Assembly (NCBI RefSeq): GCF_003382685.1
Contig: NZ_KZ859508.1
Coordinates: 80,901-121,699 of the forward strand
Length of the DNA stretch: 40,799 nucleotides
Direction: 5' to 3'
Origin: Halorussus litoreus
GTDB lineage: Archaea > Halobacteriota > Halobacteria > Halobacteriales > Haladaptataceae
The notes beneath the pieces are model-generated. The model was not told the DNA's origin. It was given only the letters and a program-made list of their open reading frames with translations, and made no database searches. Positions 16,169 to 24,048 of the stretch are shown one piece after another (position 1 is the stretch's first letter; each line of letters opens with the position of its first letter). Position numbers and translations under genes: made by a program.

Positions 16169-16290
16169 TCGCAAGCGCGTCTATTCGCGCACAGGATGCA
16201 GGTGGAGTCCCTTGGGACTGCACCCACGCACAATTCCTTTCGGACGCTACTGTTCGAGCGACAGCGATGCGCTCGCCGTCGGCGGCCACC

Positions 16291-16300
16291 CGTCTTTTCC
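16291..16300 (+). promoter_or_regulatory. TATA box of the HtrA-like protease gene
   Basis: CGTCTTTTCC is centred about 30 nt upstream of the ATG at 16326, supporting that start. Confidence 0.45.
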
Positions 16301-16325
16301 GACTCCCCGTCGTGACCACAAGCGC

Positions 16326-17468
16326 ATGGTGGGGAATTCAACGTTCGCAGTCGTCGCGCTCGCGGTCGTTCTCGTCGCCGTCGCACCGGTCGCGGCAGTG
16401 GGGACGGTCGCGGCCGAAGCGGGACAGCACCGAGGGGACGCATCGGTCGGCCAAGCGCTAGCTGTCGGTAGCTCGGGGGCGATCTCGAACGGCGCGCTCG
16501 CCCGGCAGACCGCCGAGGGGTGTAACTACACCCGGCTGTACGACCGGACCATCGGCTCGGTCGTCCTCGTCAGAACGGCCGACGGGCTCGGCTCCGGTTT
16601 CGTCTACGAGAACGACGAGAACGGAATCAGCTACGTCGTGACCAACGAGCACGTCGTCAACGAGTCGGCATCGGTCGGCGTGCAGTTCAGTCGGGGCGAG
16701 CGCCTCCGCGGGGAGGTCGTGGGTGCGACCGCGTTCGTCGACCTCGCTGTCGTGCGCCTGAACGAAACGCCCGACTACGTGGAAGCGCTCGAACTCAGCG
16801 CCGAAATGCCACGGCCCGGCCAGCGCGTCGCGGCCATCGGCAGCCCGTTCGGGCTCCAGAGCACCATCACGTCGGGCATCATCAGCGGCGTCGACCGGCT
16901 GACCCCGACCGAGACGGGCCTGATTCCGAACACCATCCAGACCGACGCGCCGATCAACCCCGGCAACAGCGGCGGCCCGCTGGTCGCCTGTGACTCCGGC
17001 ACGGTCGTCGGCGTGAACCGCGCGGGCGGTGGCGACAACATCGGGTTCGCGGTGTCGGCCTCGCTGGTCGAGCGCATCGTGCCCGGTCTCGTCCAGAACG
17101 GCGAGTACGACTACCCCTACCTCGGGGTCCAGCCCGCGCCGCTCGCCCAGTCGGTCGTCGACGCCAACGACCTGAACGTCACGCAGGGCGTCTACGTCGC
17201 GGAGGTGGCCGACGGTTCGCCGGCGAGCAACGCCCTGCAGGGCGCGACTGGCTCGCAGATCGTGGCCGACCAGCGCGTACCGGTCGGTGGTGACGTGATC
17301 GTCGCCGTCGGCGACCAGTCGGTCGAGAGGCCCGAGGACCTCCTGTCGTACCTGCTGACCGAAACCCGGCCGGGCGACGAGGTCGAGTTGACCGTCGTCC
17401 GGGACGGCGAGCGCCGGACCGTCAGCGTCACGCTCGGCGAGCGTCCGGACCCGGAGGAGAGCGCGTAG
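16326..17468 (+). CDS. Secreted HtrA/DegP-like serine protease with PDZ domain
   Basis: A 380-residue S1C-family protease. An N-terminal hydrophobic segment (VVALAVVLVAVAPVAAVG) acts as a signal peptide or anchor. The trypsin-like domain has His in VVTNEHVVNES (about 107), Asp in AFVDLAVVRL (about 138) and Ser in NPGNSGGPLV (about 214), so the catalytic triad is complete. A C-terminal PDZ domain (about 270-375) includes the GGDVIVAVGDQSV strand-turn-strand. Such proteases degrade or refold damaged envelope proteins. The frame opens at 16212, but the signal sequence and TATA spacing support the ATG at 16326. It converges with the thioesterase gene. Confidence 0.94.
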   Translation: MVGNSTFAVVALAVVLVAVAPVAAVGTVAAEAGQHRGDASVGQALAVGSSGAISNGALARQTAEGCNYTRLYDRTIGSVVLVRTADGLGSGFVYENDENGISYVVTNEHVVNESASVGVQFSRGERLRGEVVGATAFVDLAVVRLNETPDYVEALELSAEMPRPGQRVAAIGSPFGLQSTITSGIISGVDRLTPTETGLIPNTIQTDAPINPGNSGGPLVACDSGTVVGVNRAGGGDNIGFAVSASLVERIVPGLVQNGEYDYPYLGVQPAPLAQSVVDANDLNVTQGVYVAEVADGSPASNALQGATGSQIVADQRVPVGGDVIVAVGDQSVERPEDLLSYLLTETRPGDEVELTVVRDGERRTVSVTLGERPDPEESA

Positions 17469-17488
17469 CGGGCGGGTATCTGGCCGAT

Positions 17489-17914
17489 CTACAGGCCTTC
17501 GAACTCGCGAATCCCCTCGCGCCAGTCGTCGGGGATGGGACGCGAGTCGCCGTCGCGGTTCACGGCAACCTGTACGGTGTGGCCCTCCGCAGCGACTCCG
17601 CCGTCGTCTCCGTCGGCAGCTGCGCCAGCGTTCTCGCGGATCTCGTAGTCCATCCGGAGCGAGGAGGTGCCGAGTTCGGGGACTCGGACCGCCACGGTGA
17701 CCGGGCCGGTCGAGCTTACGGGCCGCCGGAAGTCGAGTTCGAGGCTGGCGAGCACGCTCCCGATCTCGTTGAGCTGGAGGTCGAGCACCTCGCGGAAGTA
17801 GGCCACGCGGGCCTCTTCGAGGATGGTGGCGTACACCGCGTTATTGACGTGGCCCATCGCGTCGAGGTCCTGAAAGCGAACGTCGACCTCGGTGGTGAAC
17901 GAGTAGTCGGTCAT
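17489..17914 (-). CDS. Acyl-CoA thioesterase (4HBT hot-dog fold)
   Basis: A 141-residue hot-dog-fold protein with the 4-hydroxybenzoyl-CoA thioesterase signature DVRFQDLDAMGHVNNAVYATILEEAR. The Asp of QDLDAMGHVNN is the expected catalytic residue. The following EEARVAYFREVL helix and the LDFRRPVSSTGPVTVAVRV strand fit the family. It hydrolyses acyl-CoA thioesters in the cytoplasm; chain specificity cannot be read from sequence. The frame is open 52 codons upstream with basic residues that overlap a gene-free region, so the ATG at 17914 is chosen. Confidence 0.92.
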   Translation of the reverse strand: MTDYSFTTEVDVRFQDLDAMGHVNNAVYATILEEARVAYFREVLDLQLNEIGSVLASLELDFRRPVSSTGPVTVAVRVPELGTSSLRMDYEIRENAGAAADGDDGGVAAEGHTVQVAVNRDGDSRPIPDDWREGIREFEGL

Positions 17915-18070
17915 CGCTTGCAGGTGCGCGACCGCCACAGTTCGATGTGTCGCTTTCGGACGGGGCGTGATTGGACGTGACGAGGGGGGCTTCGTGGTTC
18001 GTCGGTTTTCTGGAACTCCTGCTCGCACTGACTCGTCCTTCGGCCGTTCCGTGCGATTTCGTCTTTCCAT

Positions 18071-18258
18071 CCCGGCGCGTGCTGGCGCGGTCGTCGGGAG
18101 CGGGGCGCGGCCGACGGCCGCGGAAATGCGAGCGGTGAAACCGCGCGCGACGCGACCGACCGCTCGGCAGAGGCGGTTTCTCTGCCGGTGGCTCCGTGGC
18201 GCGCCAAGCCGCGCGAGGTCTTCGCACGGGGACCGAGCGCAGACCTCGCGCGCGCTCG
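18071..18258 (+). repeat. Repeat remnant E3 (outer part only)
   Basis: Starts with CCCGGCGCGTGCTGGCGCGG, the outer motif of E1 and E4. It continues with a GC-rich stretch ending GCGCGAGGTCTTCGCACGGGG and ACCGAGCGCAGACCTCGCG. The GGCTGGGGAGG tract and the AGCTAGC core are absent, so this looks like a truncated or diverged family member. Confidence 0.5.
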
Positions 18259-18266
18259 ATCAAAAA

Positions 18267-18280
18267 ACGAAATTTCGTTG
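18267..18280. terminator. 14-bp AT-rich palindrome downstream of the ABC operon
   Basis: AACGAAATTTCGTT is a perfect palindrome 39 nt past the last stop codon of the minus-strand operon. On the minus strand it is followed by a TTTTTTGA stretch, so it could help end transcription. Confidence 0.35.
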
Positions 18281-18318
18281 CTCATGTAGCGATACGAGGA
18301 CGGACTTGCGGACGCCGT

Positions 18319-19104
18319 TCAGAGAAACGTCAGCCCTCCGTCGGCATAGAGCGCGCGCCGCATGGACCCCCAAATAGATTCTATCGTGTACTCGCCGGTC
18401 ACTCCCTCGATAGCACTCTCGCGGACGATTTCGAGGTCGAACCCGTCGCCCGAGGCCGTGATGACGTGGTCGGCGCTGTCGGCACTCGGGTCAGCGACGA
18501 GTTTCGACCGGACGTCGTCCAACCCGAGTGACGCCAGCGCGACTGCCGCGTGGGAGTTGAAGTTCCGGGGAAACCGCTCGCAGAGGCCCCGGACTGGTCC
18601 CTCGTAGAGGACGGTTCGACCCGCCACGTCCCCGGGGTCGAGTTCGTCGGTGTAACTGAAATCGAGATGGTCGGGTGCTTTCGTCGCGCGGATCGATACC
18701 GAATCGAGCGCGTGCCGGGCGTCGACCAGACCGTCCATCCCGAGCAGCGCGGCGTGGGGCAGATAGACGTCCGTGTCGTTGGCGTTCGCGGTCGAGACGA
18801 GTCGCTGTTCGACCGACTCGTCCACGAACGCCGACCCGGAGAGGACCATCAGGTCGCTCGCTTCGAGGACCGTCTCGCCCAGGTCCGCGAGCACCTCGTG
18901 AGTTGCGGCCTCCACGACGAGGTCCACGGGCCGATCGGCGAGTCGGGCCGGGTCGGTCAGCTGCTTGTGCCCGGGGAGGTCGTCTTTCTCCGAGCGGACG
19001 AGGGCGTACCCGAGTTCGAAGTCCGGGTCCGACTCGACGTAGTCGGCGAGCGCGCGCCCGATTCGACCGAATCCGAGCAGGCCGATAGTGTGCGGTGCAG
19101 TCAC
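18319..19104 (-). CDS. L-aspartate dehydrogenase-like NAD(P)-dependent oxidoreductase
   Basis: A 261-residue protein starting MTAPHTIGLLGFGRIGRAL, with the Rossmann GFGRIG loop. Hallmarks of the aspartate dehydrogenase (NadX) family follow: DLVVEAATHEVL, LSGSAFVDESV, YLPHAALLGMDGL, RFPRNFNSHAAVALAS and a C-terminal DPSADSADHV whose His aligns with the catalytic His of bacterial and Thermotoga enzymes. It would oxidise L-aspartate to iminoaspartate, an NAD precursor, or act on a related amino acid. Two GTG codons lie 6 nt apart. A GGAGGA at 19111-19116 is 6 nt from the second (19104), which is therefore the start. It is the last gene of the ABC operon, 11 nt after the ATPase stop; no other NAD genes are nearby. 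Confidence 0.85.
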   Translation of the reverse strand: MTAPHTIGLLGFGRIGRALADYVESDPDFELGYALVRSEKDDLPGHKQLTDPARLADRPVDLVVEAATHEVLADLGETVLEASDLMVLSGSAFVDESVEQRLVSTANANDTDVYLPHAALLGMDGLVDARHALDSVSIRATKAPDHLDFSYTDELDPGDVAGRTVLYEGPVRGLCERFPRNFNSHAAVALASLGLDDVRSKLVADPSADSADHVITASGDGFDLEIVRESAIEGVTGEYTIESIWGSMRRALYADGGLTFL

Positions 19105-19110
19105 GAACAC

Positions 19111-19116
19111 TCCTCC
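19111..19116 (-). promoter_or_regulatory. Shine-Dalgarno site of the aspartate dehydrogenase-like gene
   Basis: GGAGGA on the minus strand starts at the last base of the ATPase stop codon (TAG, 19116-19118). It sits 6 nt from GTG 19104 but touches the other candidate GTG (19110), so it favours the second. It indicates leadered, operon-internal translation. Confidence 0.6.
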
Positions 19117-20324
19117 TACAGCGTGAGATTGGTCCCGGTCTCGTCGTCGAAGACGTGGGTCTTCGCCATGTCCACCGCGAGAGTTATCACGTCGCCCTCC
19201 CGCGCTTCGGTGTCGGCGTCCACCCGGACGGTGAACTCCCTCTCCTCGGGTGCGTCCGCGTCGGGCGCGAGCGTGAGGTCTTTGTCCGCTCCGATCGGCT
19301 CGACCACCGCCACGTAGGCGTCGAACGTCGTTTCGGGCGGGAACGTCTCGTCGGCGACTGTCGTGTCGGTCACGTCCTCGGGCCTGACACCGAAGACGAG
19401 GTTGTCGGTACTCCCGTCCCACGAGTCGAGTTTGCGCGCCATCGCCTCGGGAAGCAACAGGTCGAACACGTCCGAGACGATCCGGAGGCCGGCGTCGCTT
19501 TGGACGGGTGAAAGCTCGACGTCGAAGAAGTTCATCGGCGGTTCGCCGATAAAGCTGGCGACGAAGAGGTTCGCCGGCCGGTCGTAGACGGTCTGTGGCG
19601 GTGCGATCTGCTGGAGTTCGCCGTCGTTCATCACGGCGACGCGGTCGCTCAACGTCATGGCCTCCTCCTGGTCGTGCGTGACGTAGACCGAGGTCTTCCC
19701 GACCCTGTCGTGTAGCTTGTTCAACTCTGTCCGCATCTCGATTCGGAGTTTGGCGTCGAGGTTCGACAGCGGTTCGTCGAACAGGAACACCTCCGGGTCC
19801 CTGATGATGGCTCGCCCGAGCGCGACTCGCTGTTGCTGGCCGCCCGAGAGGTCGCCCGGGCGCCGGTCCAACAGGTCCGAGATGCCGAGCAACTCGCTGA
19901 CGCTCTCGACCTGCGACTTCCGCTCGTCGGACGGGTAGTGCCGGATCTGAAGCGGGAATTCGAGATTCTCCGCCACCGTCTTGTGCGGGTAGAGCGCGTA
20001 GTTCTGGAACACCATCGCCACGTCGCGCTCTCGGGGTTCGAGTCCCGCGACGTCGCGGCCACCGAGTACGATTCGGCCGTCGGTGGGGTCTTCTAGTCCG
20101 GCGATCATCCGGAGCGTCGTCGTCTTTCCGCATCCCGACGGCCCCACCAGCACCACGAACTCGCCGTCGTAGATGTCCATCGACACGTCGTCGACGGCCA
20201 CCACGTCGCCCTCGTCGTCCTGAAACACCTTGGTCAACCCGTCGAGTTCGAGACTGACCTCGCGCGTCTGGTCTCCTGTGCGCTCGTCGAGTCGTGAATC
20301 GTCTCCCTGCACGGAATCACTCAT
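19116..20324 (-). CDS. ABC transporter ATP-binding protein (MalK/UgpC type)
   Basis: Energises the sugar-type importer encoded upstream. The 402-residue protein has Walker A GPSGCGKTT, Q-loop VFQNYALYPH, signature LSGGQQQRVALGRA, Walker B VFLFDEPLSNLDA and H-loop VTHDQEEAM. After these come the regulatory OB/TOBE domains (about 265-402) typical of MalK-like ATPases of the CUT1 family. An acidic N-terminal extension of about 25 residues precedes the first strand. It is separated from the upstream permease gene by 144 bp without an ORF, probably still in the same transcript. Confidence 0.95.
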   Translation of the reverse strand: MSDSVQGDDSRLDERTGDQTREVSLELDGLTKVFQDDEGDVVAVDDVSMDIYDGEFVVLVGPSGCGKTTTLRMIAGLEDPTDGRIVLGGRDVAGLEPRERDVAMVFQNYALYPHKTVAENLEFPLQIRHYPSDERKSQVESVSELLGISDLLDRRPGDLSGGQQQRVALGRAIIRDPEVFLFDEPLSNLDAKLRIEMRTELNKLHDRVGKTSVYVTHDQEEAMTLSDRVAVMNDGELQQIAPPQTVYDRPANLFVASFIGEPPMNFFDVELSPVQSDAGLRIVSDVFDLLLPEAMARKLDSWDGSTDNLVFGVRPEDVTDTTVADETFPPETTFDAYVAVVEPIGADKDLTLAPDADAPEEREFTVRVDADTEAREGDVITLAVDMAKTHVFDDETGTNLTL

Positions 20325-20468
20325 GGTTGTCCCCCTGAACGCCGCGTCTGGTCGTTACCGAACGTCACGTCGGATCCTCCCCCGGAACTCGCGTGGATAC
20401 TTCTGCCCGCGCACCCAAATGCGTGTCGACTGTTGGCACATCTCATCTTTTCGATCCTGCCTCGAAAC

Positions 20469-21335
20469 TCATCCTTTCAACCCTCCCGTGAGACCGACGA
20501 CGATGTACCGCTGGAAGAAGAACACGACGAGCGCCGACGGAATCGTCGCGACGACCGCGGCAGCCGCCATCGACGCCCACTGGACCGACGTGTCACCGAC
20601 GAACAGGAACGTCGAGACCGGAATCGTCATCGAGTTCAGGTCGGTGCTGACCGTGAACGCGAACAGGAACTCCCGCCACGAGTAGAGGAAGGTCAGAATG
20701 GTTCCGGCCGCGATTCCCGGCATGACCACCGGCAGAATGACGTGGCGAAACGCCTGAATCTTCGTACAGCCATCGACGAGCGCCGCCTCGTCGAGGTCGT
20801 GGGGTATCGTGATGAAGAAGTTCCGCATGATGTAGACGACCAGCGGAAGCCAGAGGTAGACGTTCGCGATTACGATACCGAGTTTCGTGTTCAGGAGGCC
20901 GAACTCGGTCATGATGCGGTAGTACGGCACCACGAGTCCGATGGGCGGGAACAGCCGCGTGAACAGGATGAACACGAACACGAGGTTGTCGAAGGGGAAT
21001 CGGTATCGGCTAAACGCGTACCCCGCGGGCACGCCGAGCAACATCACGACGACCGTCGACGCGGACGAAATTATAATGCTGTTGACGACGGCTCGCCAGT
21101 ATCCACGCTCGAACAGCGCGATGTAGTAACTTTCGAGCGTCGGATTCCGCGGGAAGTAGTTGAAGTTGTAGACGGCGTCGTTGGTCTTCAGCGAGGTGAG
21201 CAGCTCCCAGACCAGCGGGGCGACGATGAACAGCACCGCGAGAAAGAGTACGAGGTGAACGACGTACGGACTTTCGAGCGCGTCCCCGAGGCGCTGTTCG
21301 CGTCTGTATCGGTCGAGGCCGGTTCGTCCGCTCAT
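20469..21335 (-). CDS. Sugar-type ABC transporter permease (MalG-like)
   Basis: A 288-residue inner-membrane subunit with six predicted helices. Its cytoplasmic EAA loop, DEAALVDGCTKIQAFRHVILP, docks with the ATPase. The C-terminal LVVFFFQRYIVVGLTGGLKG ending is typical of MalG-type (CUT1) permeases. The start lies in an 18-bp direct duplication (21322-21339 and 21345-21362) that also creates an upstream 8-codon ORF overlapping this ATG. It pairs with the larger MalF-like permease 45 bp upstream. Confidence 0.95.
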   Translation of the reverse strand: MSGRTGLDRYRREQRLGDALESPYVVHLVLFLAVLFIVAPLVWELLTSLKTNDAVYNFNYFPRNPTLESYYIALFERGYWRAVVNSIIISSASTVVVMLLGVPAGYAFSRYRFPFDNLVFVFILFTRLFPPIGLVVPYYRIMTEFGLLNTKLGIVIANVYLWLPLVVYIMRNFFITIPHDLDEAALVDGCTKIQAFRHVILPVVMPGIAAGTILTFLYSWREFLFAFTVSTDLNSMTIPVSTFLFVGDTSVQWASMAAAAVVATIPSALVVFFFQRYIVVGLTGGLKG

Positions 21336-21362
21336 GGCTTGGCAGTTCGTCCGCTCATGGCT
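21322..21362 (-). repeat. Duplicated start region of the MalG-like permease
   Basis: The plus-strand 18-mer GTTCGTCCGCTCATGGCT occurs at 21322-21339 and again at 21345-21362. On the minus strand each copy holds ATGAGCGGACGAAC. The first-read copy gives a mini-ORF (21358 to 21332, MSGRTAKP) whose TGA overlaps the true ATG (21333-21335). Confidence 0.8.
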
Positions 21363-21380
21363 GGATACGCTGTTTTCGGT

Positions 21381-22331
21381 TCACGCTTCTATCTCGCTGA
21401 GTTGTTCGAGGATGACGTTCACGTAGATGCCCGCGACGATGAGGGTCACGCCGACGAGGAACATCGACACCGCCGAGGCGAAGCCGTAGTCGAACAGTTC
21501 GATGCCGAACCGATGGATGTAGATCGCGAGTACCTCGGTCGCGCCCGCCGGGCCACCGCCGGTCGTCGAAAACGGGATGGCGAACGCGCGGAACGCGAAC
21601 ATCCACGTTATCAGGCCCGCCACGAAAAACGACGGCCTGAGGTACGGTAGCGTGACGTGTCGGAACGTCTGGAACGTGGTCGCGCCGTCTACCTTCGCGG
21701 CGTCGTACGTCTCCTGGGGTATCGACTGAAGCCCAGCCAGTATGATGATGGTCGCGAACGGGATGCGCGACCACGCGTCTGCCATGATGACCACCGCCAT
21801 CGCCGTCTCCGGATTGGCGAGCCACGAGAAGTTCCCCGAGAGCAGACCGAGGTCCCGGAGTAGCTTGTTGACCACGCCCAGCTGACCGTTGAACATCCAG
21901 CGCCACGTCACGCCCACGATGGACAGCGGGACCGCCCACGACAGCAGAATAAGGGTCGTGTACGTGTCTCGAAGTCGCTTCCTGACGACGTTGTTGAGCG
22001 CGAGCGCGATTATCAACCCCGAAAGCATCGTGACGACGAACGACCCGAAAGAGTAGGTCAGCGTCTTCTCGGCGGCGTTCCAGAACGTCGGGTCGGACAG
22101 CATCGCTTCGTAGTTTGCAGTCGGTGCGAACTCCGCCGTCGCCCCAAACGCCAGCGTGCGTTGCATCGAACTCCAGACGAGGAAGGCGACGGGGTAGATG
22201 AAGATGACGACGAGGCTCACCAGTGCTGGACCCAGCAGAACGAGGCGGATGTGGTCGTTCGCGAACTCCGAAATCAGTCGCTTGAGTCGTCCGTACCGAG
22301 TTTCGGGAACTCTCCGATAGGCTTCTGACAT
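21381..22331 (-). CDS. Sugar-type ABC transporter permease (MalF-like)
   Basis: A 316-residue inner-membrane subunit. A cytoplasmic N-terminus is followed by about six helices. The EAA loop is YDAAKVDGATTFQTFRHVTLP. The AVPLSIVGVTWRWMFNGQLGVVN segment is typical of MalF/UgpA-type permeases. With the MalG-like subunit it forms the translocation pore. It starts 53 nt after the binding-protein stop, in the same operon. Confidence 0.95.
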   Translation of the reverse strand: MSEAYRRVPETRYGRLKRLISEFANDHIRLVLLGPALVSLVVIFIYPVAFLVWSSMQRTLAFGATAEFAPTANYEAMLSDPTFWNAAEKTLTYSFGSFVVTMLSGLIIALALNNVVRKRLRDTYTTLILLSWAVPLSIVGVTWRWMFNGQLGVVNKLLRDLGLLSGNFSWLANPETAMAVVIMADAWSRIPFATIIILAGLQSIPQETYDAAKVDGATTFQTFRHVTLPYLRPSFFVAGLITWMFAFRAFAIPFSTTGGGPAGATEVLAIYIHRFGIELFDYGFASAVSMFLVGVTLIVAGIYVNVILEQLSEIEA

Positions 22332-22384
22332 TGTGTGATTACTGGAAACCAGTGTCCTTGCTGGAAGTCGAGCGGTCGAGGGAG

Positions 22385-23884
22385 TTACTGGCCGAGGACG
22401 CTATCGATGAACTGTTGGCCCCGTTGGGTCGCTTCCGCGGGCGAGATGTCGCCCACGATGGCGCTCTGGAACGGGTCGGCCAGTCGCTGGAAGATGGCCT
22501 GCTGCTGGGGGAAGAACTCGAGGACGCCCCGGTCGATGGCAGACCCCAACACGTCGCCGAACTGGACGAAATCGGCCGCCTCGGCGTCGTCGTACACTCT
22601 GTCCATGAACGACATGTTCCCCTCGAAGGTGAACTCCCACCACTGGCTCGGATAGCTCAGTCGCAGGTCGCCGTAGAGCAGCCCCGCGAGTTTCTGGGCG
22701 TCGTCGGCGAACGGGTTGATAGCGGTCGTGTTGGGTGCGACGAGTGCCGCCTGTTGGGGGTTCGGCCCCGTGTTCGCCATCGGTGGCACGACGGCGCGGT
22801 ACTCGCTGTCGGCCTCGTACTGATTGAGTGCCCGCGGCACGAAGTCGGCGAACGCGTCGACGTACGCCAGTCGCCCGGCCAGGAACAGGTCGACGAGGTC
22901 GCCCTCCCCGTAGGAGATGACCTCCTGTGGGACCCAGTTGTTCTCGCGCCACTCGACCATCTTCTGGAGCACGGTCCGGGCCGGTTGGGTGTCTATCTGG
23001 ACCGTTCCGTCGTCGGCTACGATCTGCCCGCCCTGCTGGTAAAGCAGTTGGCGGAACGAGTAGAACAGGTACACCGGGTTCCCGGCGTAGTAAGCGTAGC
23101 CGAACACGTCGGTTCCCTCGAACGCCTCCATCGTCTCTTCGAGCAGGTCCCACGACCACTCGCCGTCGAACCGGCTCGGATCGATGCCCTGCTCTTCGAC
23201 GAGGTTGGTCCTGAGGTTCCCGACCGTGGCCTCGGCGATGTTCGGGAACCCGTACTGGTGAGTCCCCTCTCGGGTGGAGTCGATGTCCCACTCGACCATG
23301 CTCCTGAGTGCCGGAATGTAGGCGTCCCACATCTCGTCGGTGTACAGCGGGTCGACCACTTCGAGGTAGCCCTGTTGGACGAACACCGGCGTCAGTGGAC
23401 CGTCGACGTTCATCACGTGGGGTTCGCCCTGCCTCGCGCTGAGGAACTGCTGTTCCTGAAGATTGGCCTGGTCCACGCCGATCTCTATCGGTTCGATGGT
23501 GATCCCGGTCTTCTCCTCGAACAGTTCGTGCGTGGCGAGGGTCGCCGGGTCGAACTCCATGTTGGCCGCGCCGTGGTTGAGAATCTGAAGCGTGTCAACG
23601 TCGCCTGCGGCGGTGTCCTGCCACCCCTCCGGCGGTTCCCACGGTGCGGTTTCGAAGGTCTCGGTCCCCTGGAACGTCTGGTCGTTCTCCCGGTCGGGGA
23701 CGTCCCGTCGGGCCTCTATCGGCCAGTCGTCGGCCACGTCGAGTCGTCGTGCTCGCCAGTTCTCGGCAAACCCGATCTCCTGTGCTTGCTCTAGGTACGT
23801 GCCCCCGTCTTGTCGATTCGCGTACCCACTTAGTCCCGCCAGTCCCGCGACCCCCGTCGCGGCGATGAATTGACGCCGTTTCAT
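22385..23884 (-). CDS. Extracellular solute-binding protein of a CUT1-type ABC importer
   Basis: A 499-residue binding protein, first gene of the operon. The N-terminus MKRRQFIAATGVAGLAGLSGY is a Tat signal (RRQFIA). Haloarchaeal binding proteins usually carry a lipobox Cys here (AGC or SGC), but residue 21 is Tyr (codon TAC). The mature part has the periplasmic-binding-protein fold pattern, for example ELFEEKTGITIEPIEIG, GVDQANLQEQQFLSARQ and NSRTWSW-like segments such as RFDGEWSWDLLEETMEAFEG. The ligand is not readable; family resemblance suggests a sugar or polyol. A TATA-like TTAAGAATTATT lies at about 23912-23924. Confidence 0.93.
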   Translation of the reverse strand: MKRRQFIAATGVAGLAGLSGYANRQDGGTYLEQAQEIGFAENWRARRLDVADDWPIEARRDVPDRENDQTFQGTETFETAPWEPPEGWQDTAAGDVDTLQILNHGAANMEFDPATLATHELFEEKTGITIEPIEIGVDQANLQEQQFLSARQGEPHVMNVDGPLTPVFVQQGYLEVVDPLYTDEMWDAYIPALRSMVEWDIDSTREGTHQYGFPNIAEATVGNLRTNLVEEQGIDPSRFDGEWSWDLLEETMEAFEGTDVFGYAYYAGNPVYLFYSFRQLLYQQGGQIVADDGTVQIDTQPARTVLQKMVEWRENNWVPQEVISYGEGDLVDLFLAGRLAYVDAFADFVPRALNQYEADSEYRAVVPPMANTGPNPQQAALVAPNTTAINPFADDAQKLAGLLYGDLRLSYPSQWWEFTFEGNMSFMDRVYDDAEAADFVQFGDVLGSAIDRGVLEFFPQQQAIFQRLADPFQSAIVGDISPAEATQRGQQFIDSVLGQ

Positions 23885-23911
23885 GGTCCCCCAACAGATT
23901 TATTCGTCATC

Positions 23912-23924
23912 AATAATTCTTAAC
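23912..23924 (-). promoter_or_regulatory. Promoter of the ABC-transporter operon
   Basis: A strongly AT-rich minus-strand block (TTAAGAATTATT) centred about 34 nt upstream of the ATG at 23884. It would give a short leader containing GGGGG just before the start. It is the only clear promoter seen for the five-gene operon. Confidence 0.5.
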
Positions 23925-24048
23925 GTCTTTGTGCCGATACTGACAGCTCCTCAACTATGGTATTTGGTAACAAAGGTGCAATTAACTGGGACGGCAAACT
24001 GCTGCTCGACTCGACCCCGCCGAGGGTTCAGAGGAACCTGCCAACGGC

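Larger units (their letters stand above)
17915..18318. other. Gene-free region with repeat remnant E3
   Basis: 404 bp between the thioesterase and the ABC-operon end. It contains E3 (18071-18258) and an AT-rich palindrome (18267-18280). No credible ORF: the frames are arginine-rich overprints. Confidence 0.55.

Noticed and set aside
19105-20133. N-terminal part of a 604-codon frame joined to the aspartate dehydrogenase-like gene
   Set aside because: It overprints the ATPase gene in another frame; the Shine-Dalgarno site and Rossmann motif fix the start at 19104.
22331-23794. 487-codon frame antisense to the binding protein
   Set aside because: No recognisable domain; it is the antisense shadow of a clear binding-protein gene.
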